64,000 nucleotides of DNA from Branchinecta lynchi (GCA_023053575.1 JAKZAP010000006.1:18237280-18301279), one strand, 5' to 3'. Counted from the first letter of the stretch, positions 22,184-35,109 are shown. Notes: generated by a model from the letters alone, not told the origin. Made by a program: numbers and translations.

Positions 22184-24140
22184 CAAGTGCCATATAACGA
22201 TCACATTTCCGTCGGTTGGTCGGTCAGTCCGGTGTTTGCGATTTAGGGTACTTCCAGATGTGCTAGGACGATGAAACTTGGTCTTAGGGACCTGACCAAA
22301 CTAACTTGGAAATAGTCATTTGCTCGATCCGACCATCCTGGGGGGAGGAAGGGGAGCCGGAATCCGGAAATTAGTGACATGCATAACTTTCGAACGGGTG
22401 ATAGGATCTTAATGAAATTTGATATCTGGAAAGACTTCATGTCCCATTTCAAGTCCGGACCGAATCCGATGACAGTTGGGGGGAGTCGGAGGGGGAAACC
22501 GGAAATCATGTGACACGCTTAGAGTGGAATGATCGGGATGAAACTTGGTGTGAGGAAAAAGCACATGCCCTAGGTATATCATAGACATAACCGGACCGGA
22601 TTCGTGCACTGTGGGGGGAGTAGGAGGGGGGTTCCGGAATTCTGGTGATACGGAGTTAAGTTACTTCCAGGTGGGCTAGGACAATGAAACTTGGCAGGCA
22701 ACTCAGAGATCCGACGAAATTAACCTGGAAATAATCAACTTCTCGATCCGCCCACCGCGGGGAGAGTGGAGGGAGGGGAATCCAGAATCTTGAGGAATGT
22801 ATAACATTGGAACGGGTGATCGGATATTAACGAAACTTGATATTTGGAAAGACCTCGTGTCTCGGATGACCCATCCACAGTCCGGACCGAATCTGATGAA
22901 TGTGGGGGGGGGGGGGTCCGGAAATCTTGTGACACGCTTAGACTGGTGTGATTGGGATGAAACTTGGTGGGAAGGACAAGCACAAGAACTAGATACGTCA
23001 GAGATAGAACCGGATCGAATTTGGGCACTGTGAGGGAGTTAGATGGGGGAGGGGGAGTCCGAAATTCCGGCTATCGCGAGTTAACGCATTTCCAGATGTA
23101 ATAGGACGAAGAAACTTGGCTTGAACATTAGAGACTTGACATGATTGGCTCAGAAATAGTCAGTTCTCCGATCCAACCATCGTGGGGGAGTGGAAGGAGA
23201 GGAATCTGGAATCTTGAGGTATGTATAACTTTTGAACGATTGGTTTGGATCTTAACGAAACCTGATTTTTGGAAAAATGTCTTGTCTCGGATATCCCGTT
23301 TTAAGTCCAGACCGGATCCGATGAATCTGGGGGGGGGGAGACCGGAAATCTTGTGACACGCTTTGAGTGGAGCGATTGGGATGAAACTTGGTGGGAAGAA
23401 CAAGGACAAGAACTAGATACATCCGTGAGAAAACGGACCCGGTTCGGGCACTGTGAGGGGAGCTGGTGGTGGCGGTGGGGGATCCAGAATTTCGGTGTTC
23501 GCGAAGTAAGGTACTTCCAGATGTGCCAGAGCGATGAAACTTGGCTTGAACATTAGAAACTTGACAAGATCGGCTTAGAAATCGTCACTTCTCAGATCCA
23601 ACCATTCTTTGGAGTACTAATCCTAACCTTAAAGTACTAATCTTAACCACAAAGAACAAAAAATACTTTTAAGCAAAGTATACATTATAACTCAGGCGTG
23701 TTGCCTAAAACTAATTTTTAGCACCCTTAAAGTGCGTTTCTTAATCGAAAAGTCAAACAACCAAACGATATAGATTCATGATCCCCAACGGCACATGATC
23801 TTTTTGCATCAATGGTTTTGCTTACAACTGAATTTCTTAAAATACAAACAATAATTTTGAGCAAAATATACATTTTCATGATTCCAATGAGCTTATCATT
23901 TGTGCTTCATGAGTGTTCATTACAGATGAATTTCTAGCGCCCTTAAAGTGCGCATCATCAAGGCCAAATGCACAAATAAAATAGTTTTTACGAACAATAC
24001 ATTCTCGTGATTTCCAAGGACCATTCTTATATCAAGGGTTTTGCTTACAAATGATCACAACAAACCCATGAATTGACGAATTCCTACTTTTATCCTCTGA
24101 CTCAGCCTTGCAAGTGCCATATGAACTTCCAGCTCTTGTT
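22184..24140 (+). repeat. Family 2 element, copy 1
   Basis: It begins CAAGTGCCATATAACGATCA and ends CAAGTGCCATATGAACTTCC then AGCTCTTGTT. The interior has alternating units, each with GGTGATCGGAT, GGGATGAAACTTGGTG or CGATGAAACTTGG, and a G-run before CCGGAA. No coding capacity is evident; small ORFs come from the repeat. Confidence 0.85.
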
Positions 24141-24361
24141 TGAATTATGTAGTGCCAATTCAAAATCGTATCTTGTGTTGCTCATTCTTTCTTTTTATTC
24201 ATTTTCTTTTCTTATACTCCATCAGTGACATTTTATGTAAAGATGGATAATAAAGATATTCATTCATTCAAAATCCCAACTTCAAACATTTTCCCAAGCC
24301 ACAACTCCCCCATACCCACGTCGAGTCCGACCAGAACCGCAGAACGACACATCCAAGCAGG

Positions 24362-24690
24362 GGCGTCACGACTAGGGGGAGGGGGGGGCGACCCCCCCCC
24401 CCGGAATGTTCGGCAAAAAATAGCGAGTCGGTGCTAAGCGCTGCTATTTCGTAAAAACAGTCGGTTTCAAAAGCAGTCGGTTTCTGGTAAAAATAGTCGA
24501 TTTTTTCTTAAAAATAGTTGTTTTTCTTAATATCAGCAGATATTTTCTCAACACAGTTGGGTTTTTCACAATACAAGTCGTTTTAATCTACAAAAACAGT
24601 CGGTAAAAATTACCAGCCAGTCAGTAAATACCTTGCCCCCCTCCCAAAAAAAACAAACCATTTTGGCTAGTAACGTCTCTGCACCCAAGG
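24362..24690. mobile_element. Family 3 element, copy 2
   Basis: GGGGCGTCACGACTAGG, G- and C-runs, then AACAGTCGGTTTC-type units and a CTTGCCCCC run ending in CTAGTAACGTC. The ends form a weak inverted repeat (GGCGTCAC against GTAACGTC). Non-coding. Confidence 0.65.
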
Positions 24691-25003
24691 CATACGATTT
24701 TTCCAACCAACAACTATCATGGTCATCCGTCCACCCACCTGGCGTATCACAGGAATGGAGCGGCTGCATATAGAAGAAGAAGCTTTACCCGGGAGTCAAC
24801 TCGAGTCCCTTATGTACTCGCCAGATACAGCATCGACATTTTCTAATTTGTCCGGAGTCAGTAATTTTTTTAGAAGGTGCGGATAACTTCTAAACTGTTG
24901 CTTCTTCTTACCAAGTCCTACAGTAATTCGTGATATGCCATATTAGAGGGGGGGGGGGCAGTTGTCAGCAGACCGATTTACAACAAGAATATTTTATACT
25001 CAC
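24691..25003. other. Intron, no feature recognised
   Basis: Non-coding, with a G-run at about 24948-24958. Confidence 0.4.
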
Positions 25004-25240
25004 ATCTTTGGCTAACTTTCTGTAATTTTCGGATATCTCCATCTTGTCCTTGGTGGTTGACTCCAAGATGTTGTTGCAACTGTCACGTTGCTTCGTTAGT
25101 TCTTCGCAACGCTGGTTTATTGCCTGCATGTCCTCACGAAGCATCCGAAGTTCACGTTCGAACGCGTCACGCTCGGCTTTCGTCGACAAATGAGAACGCT
25201 CCGCTTCAGCCAGCTGCTGCTTCGCCGCTACGTAAGTTAG
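25004..25240 (-). CDS. Rootletin-like protein, exon 4
   Basis: The exon has 237 bases, 79 codons, phase 0 at both ends. The acceptor is CCCTTTCAG before 25240 and the donor is GTGAGT after 25004. The product begins LTYVAAKQQLAEAERSHLST and is an uninterrupted coiled coil. It follows in frame from exon 3, whose last residues are LQLHDFQ. Confidence 0.72.
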
Positions 25241-25249
25241 CTGAAAGGG

Positions 25250-26555
25250 AAAGTCTGGTTCATATGGAAATCTGAAAATAAAACCGAAACTGGAACAAGA
25301 CCAAAAGAACTGGTCATCCTTAAAGGACACCTCACACTATTTGTTGTTTATGTTCCAATATTATGAAATGCTTCAAAAGGGCTTTGTTTTTTTTACGCCT
25401 TTCTCCGGGCCCGTTGACTTCTGATAAAACACGGATACTCATCGCGAAAAATTGTCGGGAGCATCGTACGCATCAAAAATGACGAAACACGGCAAGTGTG
25501 AAAATTAGTGAGCTGTCCTTAGAGGAGTCAGAATATGGTTGGTATTTCTTCACCGGTATCCTGAAATCTACGAGCCCCAACCTCATCGTAAAAGCTTGTA
25601 ACAATGTACTTGAACCGCTGAAGCTTCGAACAGAAAGTTTTATTTGGCTTGTTGTAACGGTTTATTTTCTATGATGTGATACGTGTCACTGATCTTGTGT
25701 GGCCTTTCGGCTGAATAAATAAATATCTTATTATCGGTCTACACCATTCCACCTTTCACTTCCGTGGCCTTTGTTTTTTGTTTTTCTAGTGTAAGAATCT
25801 TCATTATCATTACTTCTATTATTACTATTACAATTACTATCATCAACAGCTAAAAATAGGCGCAAGCCTCTGCAAGCAGTGTCTAACTCACGCTTATTTG
25901 TATGTACAGTAGAGGTATGCTTCTTTGAAAAGTGGTTACATCTGAACTGTCGGTTTTAAGCTAAATGGTACTACTATAAAGAGCCCCCAAAAAGATTCAG
26001 GTGTTCTTCGGAGCCCATAATTAGCTATTATTTTATTTACTTTATTCAATAAAGGAGTATGCCATACGGCTTGTCGCATACTTGACCGGTAGTTGACTTT
26101 TGACAATGCAAGTTAAGAGAAAGGCCACTGTCCTAAGTTAACTAATTTTCAAAGAAGAGATTGGCAGATTTGCACGCAGGAAAAAATCTGAGCGTTCTGT
26201 TGCTATTATAGGTGACAAAGTCTGGAAAAGAGCTCGAACGTGTTCGTCTAAATCTAGACTTAAGGTACGTGCACAGACAGTCAGATAATATTTCGCATGC
26301 AAAACTCACGTCACCGTACCATCTTTCCATGTTTGTCTTAATAATCACTGTCTAAAGCAAGTCTGGATAGAGAAGACAATTTTCGCTCGCGTGTAAAACT
26401 CACTCTTATAAAAGGAGACTATTTTCAACTCACATCAGACCAAAGCACACATGTGATGCGTTCGAAATACGGGACGAAGGAAGAAAATCGCATCGGACTG
26501 CGAAAAGTGGACTGCGTTTGCACATTACTTCAGTGAAGTCTTTTCGCTTTCATAC
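25250..26555. other. Intron, no gene recognised
   Basis: Mostly unique AT-rich sequence. Small ORFs at 26142-26348 lack any motif. No RNA gene is seen. Confidence 0.4.
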
Positions 26556-26798
26556 CTGGAAATCATGAAGTTGAAGCTGTTTCTTGTCAAGGACGCTCCG
26601 TAGCATTGTGACAACCGAGTCAGGGAAAATCGGACCATGCGACAGTCGACTAGACTTAATATCTCCATCTCCGCTTTCCTCACAGTCATCAGCGAGAATT
26701 CGGTGTAGATCACGTAGGACTTGCAGCGTGCGCTCTAGCTCTTCCTGCGCACGGTTTCGGAGACCATGCTCCTCAACTGACCGGTTCCTCTGCTCTTG
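26556..26798 (-). CDS. Rootletin-like protein, exon 3
   Basis: The exon has 243 bases, 81 codons, phase 0. The acceptor is ATATTTTAG before 26798 and the donor is GTATGA after 26556. It starts QEQRNRSVEEHGLRNRAQEE (coiled coil), then a short acidic/serine linker, then SVVTMLRSVLDKKQLQLHDF. A serine-rich break followed by a 'VxxLRSVLxxKQLQLxDxQ' block is a feature I associate with rootletin, and this exon is the main support for that name. Orthology is inferred from pattern, not from alignment. Confidence 0.72.
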
Positions 26799-26929
26799 CT
26801 AAAATAAATATATGTTTATATTTTTGTTTCTCTTTCTTTGACTAAACATTGCGCTTAGTTATGCAAAAAGATCCTTATTACGGGAGAGCCAAAAATGCTG
26901 TCTTATTTAGCAAATCAACAATGGTTACG

Positions 26930-27290
26930 TTTTGATCCAAATTCTCCTCGCGATTCTCCTCGCAATTCTCCTATTTCGCCTTTTTGGACTATTCCGAGGA
27001 AGCGAACTCTCCTTTTCTTGTGTTTTCGTCAGAATCGAGAACGGGGGAAGCCTCGCGATTCTGCAGAGTCTAGAAGTTGCTCCGATGGTGAATTCTCGAT
27101 TCTTCTCTCTCCGTTCTCCTCCCTGATTGGTCAACAGAGTGCGGGAGTTCAATATGCATAAACAGGTATACCGGGTTTCAGACGAGCTGCCAAATCAGTG
27201 TTCTTGTCACAAGCGAGAACGGAGACATGAGAGGAGCAAAAACGTTACTTAGTACGAGAATCGAGAAGTGAGAACGGAGAACTGAGAATT
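26930..27290. repeat. CTCCTCG / GAGAACGG inverted-repeat region
   Basis: Tandem GATTCTCCTCGC units at the left and GAGAACGGAGA units at the right are imperfectly complementary. It shares CGTTTT-GTCAGAATCGAGAACGGG with 7262-7400. Overlapping ORFs on both strands are spurious. Confidence 0.5.
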
Positions 27291-27304
27291 CAGATCAAAA
27301 ACAG

Positions 27305-27485
27305 AATTCATCCCAATCTCACCAGTCTAAGCGTGTCACAAGATTTCCGGACACTCCCCCCCCCCCACATTCATCAGATTCGGTCCGGACTTTGAAGGGG
27401 TCATCTGAGACACGAGGTCTTTCCAAATATCAAGTTTCGTAAAGATCCGATCACCCGTTCCAATGTTACGGAACATTGTACAACA
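27305..27485 (-). repeat. Family 2 fragment (reverse)
   Basis: CCCACATTCATCAGATTCGG, a C-run, and GATCCGATCACCCGTTCCAA match one internal unit of family 2. No termini are present. Confidence 0.7.
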
Positions 27486-27639
27486 TCCTCGCTTGAACAA
27501 CATATTTCCTCGTTTGAACATTATATATCAACCCCTTCGACCTTCGATTACACTAGATCTCTCCGACGTCCATAGAATAAAAAAATGAATGTCGGCATCC
27601 ACGCGCAGAGCTACACTGGTTTGAGAATAAAGGGGTAGG

Positions 27640-27995
27640 GACTACTGTAGCCGAAAATTGGTCGACAAATTTTGTGTCGGGTTTTCACCGGATTCCGGGT
27701 GAACTACTGGTCCGGCAAGAAAATAGCTTTCATATTCGGATTCAGCATGTCTCCTTACCCCTGAATCAACTATTTCAATAGCTTTTGAAACTATTTTTTT
27801 GCCCCTTAATCTCCCCCAACGCTAAATATAGGGCCCATCTACGAACTAGACCATACTCTTGACCCAATGACCCAAAGTTTCATCAAAATATCTCATTTCA
27901 TTTGAGAGTTATCATGCTCACAGACATACGGACAATGTTTGCGATGTCATAGGTATCCCACCATTTACGTATTGGTATCCCAAAAAGCGGTCCAA
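27640..27995 (-). repeat. Family 1 repeat, copy f (reverse, truncated)
   Basis: One core unit (CCGGATTCCGGGTGAACTAC, GACTCAGCATG-like) plus the leader ending in ATTTACGTATTGGTATCCCA, a mutated terminal palindrome. Confidence 0.7.
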
Positions 27996-28290
27996 ACCGT
28001 GATAATAATAAGAACACTTTTTATTTCACCGTAAGCCATATAAACAACACAAAAAGTTAAAATATAACAAGCGAGTACAAACCATCTACATCATGGTGGC
28101 TCAGGGTCGAGCAAATGACTCCATATCGGAAGATTAAAGAATAGTGGGTTTGCAGCAAACTCCACTAAGTCATTCCGCGACTCCATTAGACGACAAAAAA
28201 ACGATGTTTTCAACTTCCTTTCAATTTCAATAAATGTGCAACAATGGTTCGACACAAACGCTTGGCTGATGCTAGCTCGGAATTGTAGCT

Positions 28291-29005
28291 TTGCTAACCG
28301 AAGGAAAACACGCTTATAACACGCTTGATAAGGCTTGTGTCAAAAGCACTGGCTCTACTCTCTACATCCCTGGCACTACTCTTGTTGAGTCGCCAGCTAA
28401 GGTCCCTAATGCCGTCAAAAAACATAACTTCGTGCCGAAAACCGTGCCGAAACAGGAATACAAGGAAGCAAGAAAAATGCAGCAAGAAGCTAAGGAGGCT
28501 TACGACAGAGGTACACGTCCGATCAAACCTTTTGTATCAGGTCAGCAAGTATTCCTCAATAAAACTGGACAAGCAAATAAAAGATGTATCAAGGCCACAT
28601 TAGCCAGTATCTATACGATGAATCAGGTAACCGCTCAATGACTGCAAGACAGAAGACGGAGCGGTATATCGACGCAAAAGGAAGTTTATACACGCCAGAC
28701 CCAGTATTAACGAGTGCACCTACTTGCAACGTCGCCCGTGGCACCTGAACCGTCGTGTCTGTCACCGTCCGTCACCTGAATCCCCCACAATCACGAGTCC
28801 ATCAAGCGATTTCAGTCGAAAGCTTAGCCTGCCTGAAGAATCCTTTCAGACACCAAGAGCAAACCGACAACCAGACGTTCAGGAACCGCAAAGCACACTT
28901 TTTGGTTTCAAAGCAGGAACTACAGCGCAAGGAAACCTGAAGACTACAAGATCAGGCGGGGCTATAAAAGAGCCGGCTGGACCACGCCGGCTAGACCACC
29001 TTTAA
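28291..29005 (+). pseudogene. Ty3/gypsy-type pol C-terminus, frameshifted
   Basis: Frame 28291-28641 encodes a lysine-rich stretch with AYDRGTRPIKPFVSGQQVFL, the loop before the integrase C-terminal SH3-like fold. After a frameshift near 28600-28650 another frame reads EDGAVYRRKRKFI, then a proline/serine-rich tail ending TRSGGAIKEPAG before the stop at 29005. The 'YRRNRR' and 'TRSGR-xKxP' blocks are typical of the end of gypsy-type polyproteins. No RT or protease is left. Confidence 0.7.
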
Positions 29006-29240
29006 CCATGACATCCCGGTTTAGTTACTTGAAGAAACAACAAATCCAAAGAAGGAAGATATACCATTCTCCATTTAAAGTGATCTGACAACGGTTCTGC
29101 TTACTTAATCTATTTTTATTTTGTAGGTGCTTGGGCTGCAATATATACTTAATTGCTTACCTGCTTGATGTTTACCTGCTTGCTGTTTACTCGCATGATG
29201 AATAATAAACTCGACAGACATGACTGACATGACTAACCAA

Positions 29241-31256
29241 AGCAAGAGCTACGAGCTCATATGGCACTTGTTATAAGTAGGAGGTACAAGAAAGTAGATG
29301 AAAACGTCCCAAAATACACCCGCCATCCAAAAATGCGGTTCGGAAATAGAAATAAGATATTTAGTTTCACAAAATTCGAAGCAGTTCTCGCATCGTCTCG
29401 GATTATCTTTAGCAAATGCGCCTGACTGTTCAAACTTCCAAGATTCAGCCCAATAAATCCTCTCGTTTGATCCCTAGACGCTCTACAGAATTTTGGGTAG
29501 CCTACTACCTCCATCTCCCGCTACCGTGGCTGAATCTGGTTCGGACTAAAAAACGGATCATCTAAAGCATCTTCTTTCATAACATCTATCAAGTTTCACT
29601 CGAATCTGAGTATTTTGACCCCTATGCGAGCTTCAAAGTTTCCTGCAACCTCCGTCTAACTCCCCCCACTGTGGCCGAAGAGGAGTTTGAAACGTTTATC
29701 AAGTTTTACTGAAATCCGAGCATAGCCTATCTGTCAATTTTCGGTACCCCCCCCCCCCCCCCCCCCCCCCTATCTTGGCCGAATCCAGCCTGGACGCCAA
29801 ATAACAAGTCTAGACCGCATAAACTCGGCACTGTCGAACTTGCATCTCATTCGGTCCATCCGTTTGGTTTTTTGTATGTCAAAAATTTCTGACCCCACCC
29901 CAAAAAAAATCCCACAATCGTGGTCGCATATAGTTCGAACGGATGTTTTACATGTCTAGGTCATTGATTCTTATCACCCATTAAGTTTCACTGGAATCAG
30001 ACCACTCGTTCGCAATTTGCAGAAGTCAATTTCCATATTTCCCTTCCCTCGCTAGTGCTCGGAACTAGGAACGGAAGTTTCCGGGGGTATGTTGTGTCGT
30101 CAATTAAGTCGGGTCATTAATATGCCTTCAAATTTCTGTTGTCTTAGTACATCTGGATCTATTCTAACTCGCGACTACCGGAATTCCAGGAAACCCCCTG
30201 CAACTCCCCCCACAAAGCCCTGAAACCATCTGGCTCCGTCAATTTCGTCTCTAGCCCTAATGCTTGGTCTTTCCATTAAGTTCCTTCCCAATCCCTCTGC
30301 TTTAAGCGTTTCTTGAGTTTTCTGGCCTCCCCTCCCCCCAATACCCCACAGGTATCGGCCCGACCCGGACTTGACACTGAACAGCTGAGGCGATAGCTCT
30401 TTCTACCTGACAAGTTTCATTAAAATCCAATCACCCGTTCAAAACTTATGCATGCCACTAGATTCCGGACTCCCCATCCATCCACTCACCCCACGATGGT
30501 CGGATCGGGGAAACGACTATCCTCAAGCCAATCTGTACGGATAACTGACATACCTGCCAAGTTTCATCGTCCTAGCATCAGGAAGTATGCCGAACTCGCA
30601 GGATCGCTAGAAATCCGGCCCCCCCCCCCCCAACTCTCCCACAGTGCCCGGATCTGGTCCGGTTACATCAATGACGTATCTAGGACTTGTGCTTGCTCTT
30701 CCCACCAAGTTTCATCCCGATCCCTCCACTCTAAGCGTTTCTCAACTTTCATCAAGGTCCGATCACCCCTTCGCAGGTTAAAAATACCTCAATTTTTGGC
30801 TTCCCCCTCCCTCCATACCCCCCTCCCCCCCAAATGGCTCCGGTTATGTCAGTCACGTATCTAGGACTTGTACTTCTTCTTTCCACCAAGTTTCATCCGG
30901 ATCTGTCCACTCAAAGCGTTTTCCAAGATTTCTGGTTTCCCCCTCCAACTCCCCCCAATGTCACCGGATCCGGTCTGGATTTAAAACGGAACGTGTGAGA
31001 AACGAGGTTCTTCCATAGATCAAGTTTCATTAAGATCCGATCACCCGTTCGTAAGCTAAAAAATATTTCATTTTTCCTAATTTTTTCCGGATTTCCTCTC
31101 CATCCACTCCCCTTCCAGATGGTCGGATCGGGGAAGCAACTATTTATAATTTAATCTGATGCGGTTCCTGACACGCCCGCTAAGTTTCATCGTCCCGAAA
31201 TTAGCAAAACCGGGACCGACTGACCGACAGAAATTACAATCGCTATATGGCACTTG
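29241..31256 (-). repeat. Family 2 element, copy 2 (reverse)
   Basis: It begins with GCAAGAGCTACGAGCTCATA-TGGCACTTG and ends with ACAATCGCTATATGGCACTT, the reverse complements of the family termini. Internal units carry C-runs, including 24 consecutive Cs at 29747-29770. Confidence 0.85.
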
Positions 31257-32044
31257 GCCGAAGGTCGGCGACCGAATATCCCTTTTCCTTGTTACCACTT
31301 TTATCAAAACAAAGAACGCCGAAGTGTTCTACAACCAAGTGTTGAGCAAAAACAGAGGCTCGATTCAGCAACATGTTCTTCATTTGTATCGGCTTCATTT
31401 AGCTGCGGGAAATGGACGAAGGGAAATGAACAAAGAAAGGAAATGGCGTTGCAAAAAAAAATCTAATGGAGGGTCTCTGCAATCAGTGAGCTATTGTCTG
31501 CTGTAAACGAGCATTTCCAGCTACAGAAAAATAAGAAGCTGGCGATCTTTACTGGTCCATTACAATCTCCGAAACACACGATCTTACAGTTCGTCAAGAG
31601 AGCTGTCAAGTGCCTGGCATGCATTTTTCACACGAACAGACGGTTAACGCCGAGTTGTCGCCATATAAATCAGGCTCGTTGAGGCTTCTTGGGCAACAGG
31701 AAACCCGGTGGTGATTCCTTAACACAAAAGAAAGAAAGCACGAAGTCCCAAGACTCATTTCACTACTAGCCTGGTCTAAGACGCTTAGCTACAACATAAC
31801 ATGGGGCCTCGATGTCAGAATCCTTAATGTCATGAGAATCGCCAGTCACTCAGCTTGAAGTCCTTTTATATATCATAAGCATGTGGTTACAACCTTTCAT
31901 TTGCAATCTCCAACGCTTCCTTGATGATATTTTATACAGGGGTGCACATCCTTCTGATATTAATCTACAGCGGAAATGTGCGTCTTACCTCTTGGTCTAG
32001 GCGAGGTTGATATTTTTGCAATGAGTTTGCTCATTTGAGTATGC
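31257..32044. other. No feature recognised
   Basis: Unique sequence between two family 2 copies. ORFs at 31159-31682 are short and unsupported. Confidence 0.4.
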
Positions 32045-33309
32045 TCAAGTGCCATATAGCGATCGTAATGTCCAGCGGTCTGTCCCGTTTTTTGCTAGTT
32101 TGGGCACTTCCACATAAGCTAAGACGATGAAGCTTGACAGGCGCATTAGCGGCCTGACCAAACTGACTTAGAATAATCGGAGCATTGTGGGGGAGTTGGA
32201 GGGGTTTCCCCGAAATTCCGGTGATCGCGAGTTAGGGTACTTCCAGATGTGCTAGGATAATCAAAATTGGCAGGCGGATCAGGGACCTGACCAGATAGAC
32301 TTGAAAATAATCACTTCGCGGATTCGATCATCGCGGGGGGAAAGGAGGGATGGGAAATCCGAAATCTAGTGTCATGCATAACTTTCTAACAGGTGATCGG
32401 ATATGAATGAAACTTGACAAGTGACTAAAGCAAGTGTCTCAGATTTGGAACTTGGGTATCAACATATCTTCGTCGCCAGAGTCATTGGCACCTCGTGCCC
32501 TTTTATCAGGTCGGTCAATTTGATTTCTGTCGTCAGCCATTGGTAAGTTGGGTACTGAACTCCTGCGATACATAATCTCCAAATAGTCTCTTCCCCGATT
32601 CGATCATCGTGATTGAGTAGAAGGATGGGTAATTCGAAATATAGTGGCATGCACAATTTTTGAACGCGTAATCGGATTTGACGGAAACGTGACAAGTGGC
32701 AAGATGTGGCTCAGATGTTCCATTTAAAGTTAGGACCGGATCCGACAGCAGCGGGGGGAACTGGTGCAGGGGGGGGGGGCACTGGAAATTCCGTGAAGCA
32801 ATTATAATTAAGGATCGGGATTGAACTCGGGGGAAGAACCAGCATAACCGCTAGATATATTATTGACAGAACAGGACCAGATCGGGTCACATCGGGAGCT
32901 GAAGGGGCTCTGAAATTCTGTTGATCGCGAGTTAGGGTACTTCCAGATGTGCTAGGACGATGGAACTTGACAGACGCATTAGGGGCCCGACCAGATAGAC
33001 ATGCAAACATTCACTTCCCCGATCCGGCAATCCTGGGGGGAGTGGATGGAACAGCAATCTGGAATGTTGTATCATGCATGACTTCAGAACGGGTGATCGA
33101 TGAACAAAACTTGATAATTGACAAGAGGACGTTTCTCTAGTGTTTTGAAACAGTCGTCAACGAATGGAATACCTTTCCAAATTCGCTATATCAGCCCCGT
33201 TCCCACGAAAGGGATTTTGGGAGAGACACCCAGCCTTGACAGCGCAAACCTTATGTGATAAACATGCTAACTACCTTTACAATTGCCATATGAGCTTTCA
33301 GCTCTTGTT
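32045..33309 (+). repeat. Family 2 element, copy 3
   Basis: CTCAAGTGCCATATAGCGAT at the left and TTGCCATATGAGCTTTCAGC-TCTTGTT at the right. It is the shortest complete copy (about 1.27 kb), with fewer internal units. Confidence 0.85.
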
Positions 33310-33741
33310 AAATGGTCTTCGACGTTGTTATTCCGACATCAACCAAGATGAAGGTAAATTAACTGTTATGACTTTTTAGAACAGAATGTAATTCTTGTTA
33401 AAAAGTTTATTTCTGTAATGGTTATAATTTTTTATTTTATTTTTTTATTTCTGAAAGTATTTTTTTTTTACCTTTCAGTGTTTGAGTAAAACCTCTCAAT
33501 GCGACTCTGAGGTTAATACGACATAATATCCACCTCGACTAAAGTCATTGTCATAATACAACCAACTAACCGATATGCATTACATATCTATTCGAGAAAA
33601 GTTATTGGCACATGTTTTTTTCCAAAACATAGTGATTGGCTGCTGGAACGCCCTAAGAGCGATCTATCCAATGCTTTCAAGAATTCCTGTGTCAACGTGT
33701 ACACCCAAATAATATAAGTAAGAGATAATCAATTAACTTAC

Positions 33742-33927
33742 CAGGTGATCTACCGTTTTGTTCAAGTTCTGTATTAGGCTATCGCGGTCTCGCAGACGAG
33801 AGACAAGGCCTCTGTTCTCTATCTTGAGCACTTCGATTTGGGCGTGGAGGCTGTCTTTCTCAGCTGCGATTCGCCCGACGTCGGCTTGTAAGGTCTTGAT
33901 ACGCTGCCAGCAGGTTGTCAGACCGTC
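33742..33927 (-). CDS. Rootletin-like protein, exon 2
   Basis: The exon has 186 bases, 62 codons, phase 0. The acceptor is TTTCATTACAG before 33927 and the donor is GTAAGT after 33742. It encodes DGLTTCWQRIKTLQADVGRI, a coiled coil ending LNKTVDHL. It connects in frame to exon 1 upstream and exon 3 downstream. Confidence 0.7.
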
Positions 33928-34127
33928 CTGTAATGAAAGATGAGAATAGAGATGAAGACCATCCTTGCTCGAGATGCTAAAGTCGAGTTTCCAACTGTTC
34001 ATTAAAGATTCAAGTACGTCGCGTCGGCTTACTTGTTGCTGTTACACCAAATCCTCATCCATAGACATATCTCCCCAAATGTACAAGAGTTGGACTTGAG
34101 ACCTGTCATAGACGAACTTAACTCATG

Positions 34128-34330
34128 GGAAATCTGGGCCCAGCTGCCCATGAACGGGAGGGGGGGGGGGGGGGGGGGGGTCGGGACCGATCAAAATGCG
34201 TATTTTCGCCTTTTTTCCTCAAGTATACCAGCTTAGAGTTTGATTCCAGTCACGGGTCAAAAACTTCTTTCATGGGCAATTTTCGGCCCACTTGCCCAGG
34301 AACGGGGGGGGGGGGGCTCCGGTCCCTATG
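34128..34330. repeat. Two-unit repeat with long G-runs
   Basis: ATGGGAAATCTGGGCCCAGC-like and ATGGGCAATTTTCGGCCCAC-like starts are each followed by TGCCCA(T/G)GAACGGG and a G-run (18 and 14 Gs). Non-coding. Confidence 0.6.
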
Positions 34331-34896
34331 AACCAAAAGCAACAAAGGAAATTCATCGCCTTATCTCCAATTATTGTCTAATTAAAAACATTAAAAAAAA
34401 GGGCAATCTGAAAATCAAGGGGACTAGAAAGCGGTCTGTAGGATAGATCAGATCGGGTTTATGATGTAAAATTCTTAAGCCCCATATCAATCAGTTTGTA
34501 CAGAGCTCATAGCCGCCTAATCTGAATAGACGACACTTACGATATATCTAGAGCCGGCCTTTCTGGGACGTCCAAACTCTGTCTGAAGTGGTAGGACTCA
34601 TGGCTCCTTAAAGAATTTTCCTGAACATCTTAAAAGAAAGTACAGGCAGCACATACAGCGGGAAAAAAAACAAATTGCAACAAAGTAACTAACAATTACG
34701 AAGGGTCTTCAGCCTTTCTGGTTAGCAAACAAACCTAAAAAAGGCAAAACAGAAATTAACGATCAGCATGGCGATCAAACATCAATCGAACAAACCTCAG
34801 AACATGAGTAGGTAAAACGTTCGCGTCTATCTGGCCGGCCTCCATAACTCGTAACTACACCAATTACTCCAGTCATCAGAATAAGACCCCACTTAC

Positions 34897-35109
34897 TCCT
34901 TCTTTGCAAAACTCGCAGCCAGTAAGTGCCATGAAGTTCGTCATCACCGACGACGCATTTCTTGCAGATGAGTTGAAGTCCATTTGAATTTGCTTCAACT
35001 GACGCTCCACTTCACCTTTCACGTCGACGAAGGAACGTCTCAACTTCAAAACGTCCTGCCAGAGGTTAAGAAGTCGGATGTGCTCGATAGACTGAAATTC
35101 GCTGCAGGC
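34897..35109 (-). CDS. Rootletin-like protein, exon 1 (first visible)
   Basis: The exon has 213 bases, 71 codons, phase 0. The acceptor is ATCTTCTTCTAG before 35109 and the donor is GTAAGT after 34897. It reads ...IEHIRLLNLWQDVLKLRRSF, then VDVKGEVERQLKQIQ. The 'LW-x-x-V-x-x-(L/F)-R-R-x-F-x-x-(V/L)-K' block is a hallmark I associate with rootletin, and it identifies this chain better than the generic coiled coil. The gene's 5' part lies beyond this exon, probably beyond 36 kb or outside the window. No further exon was found up to 50 kb. Confidence 0.68.

Noticed and set aside
22243..23556. ORFs inside family 2 copies (also 37615-39767 and 46137-47938)
   Set aside because: Repeat-derived, interrupted, with G-run-coded glycine stretches; no protein family visible.
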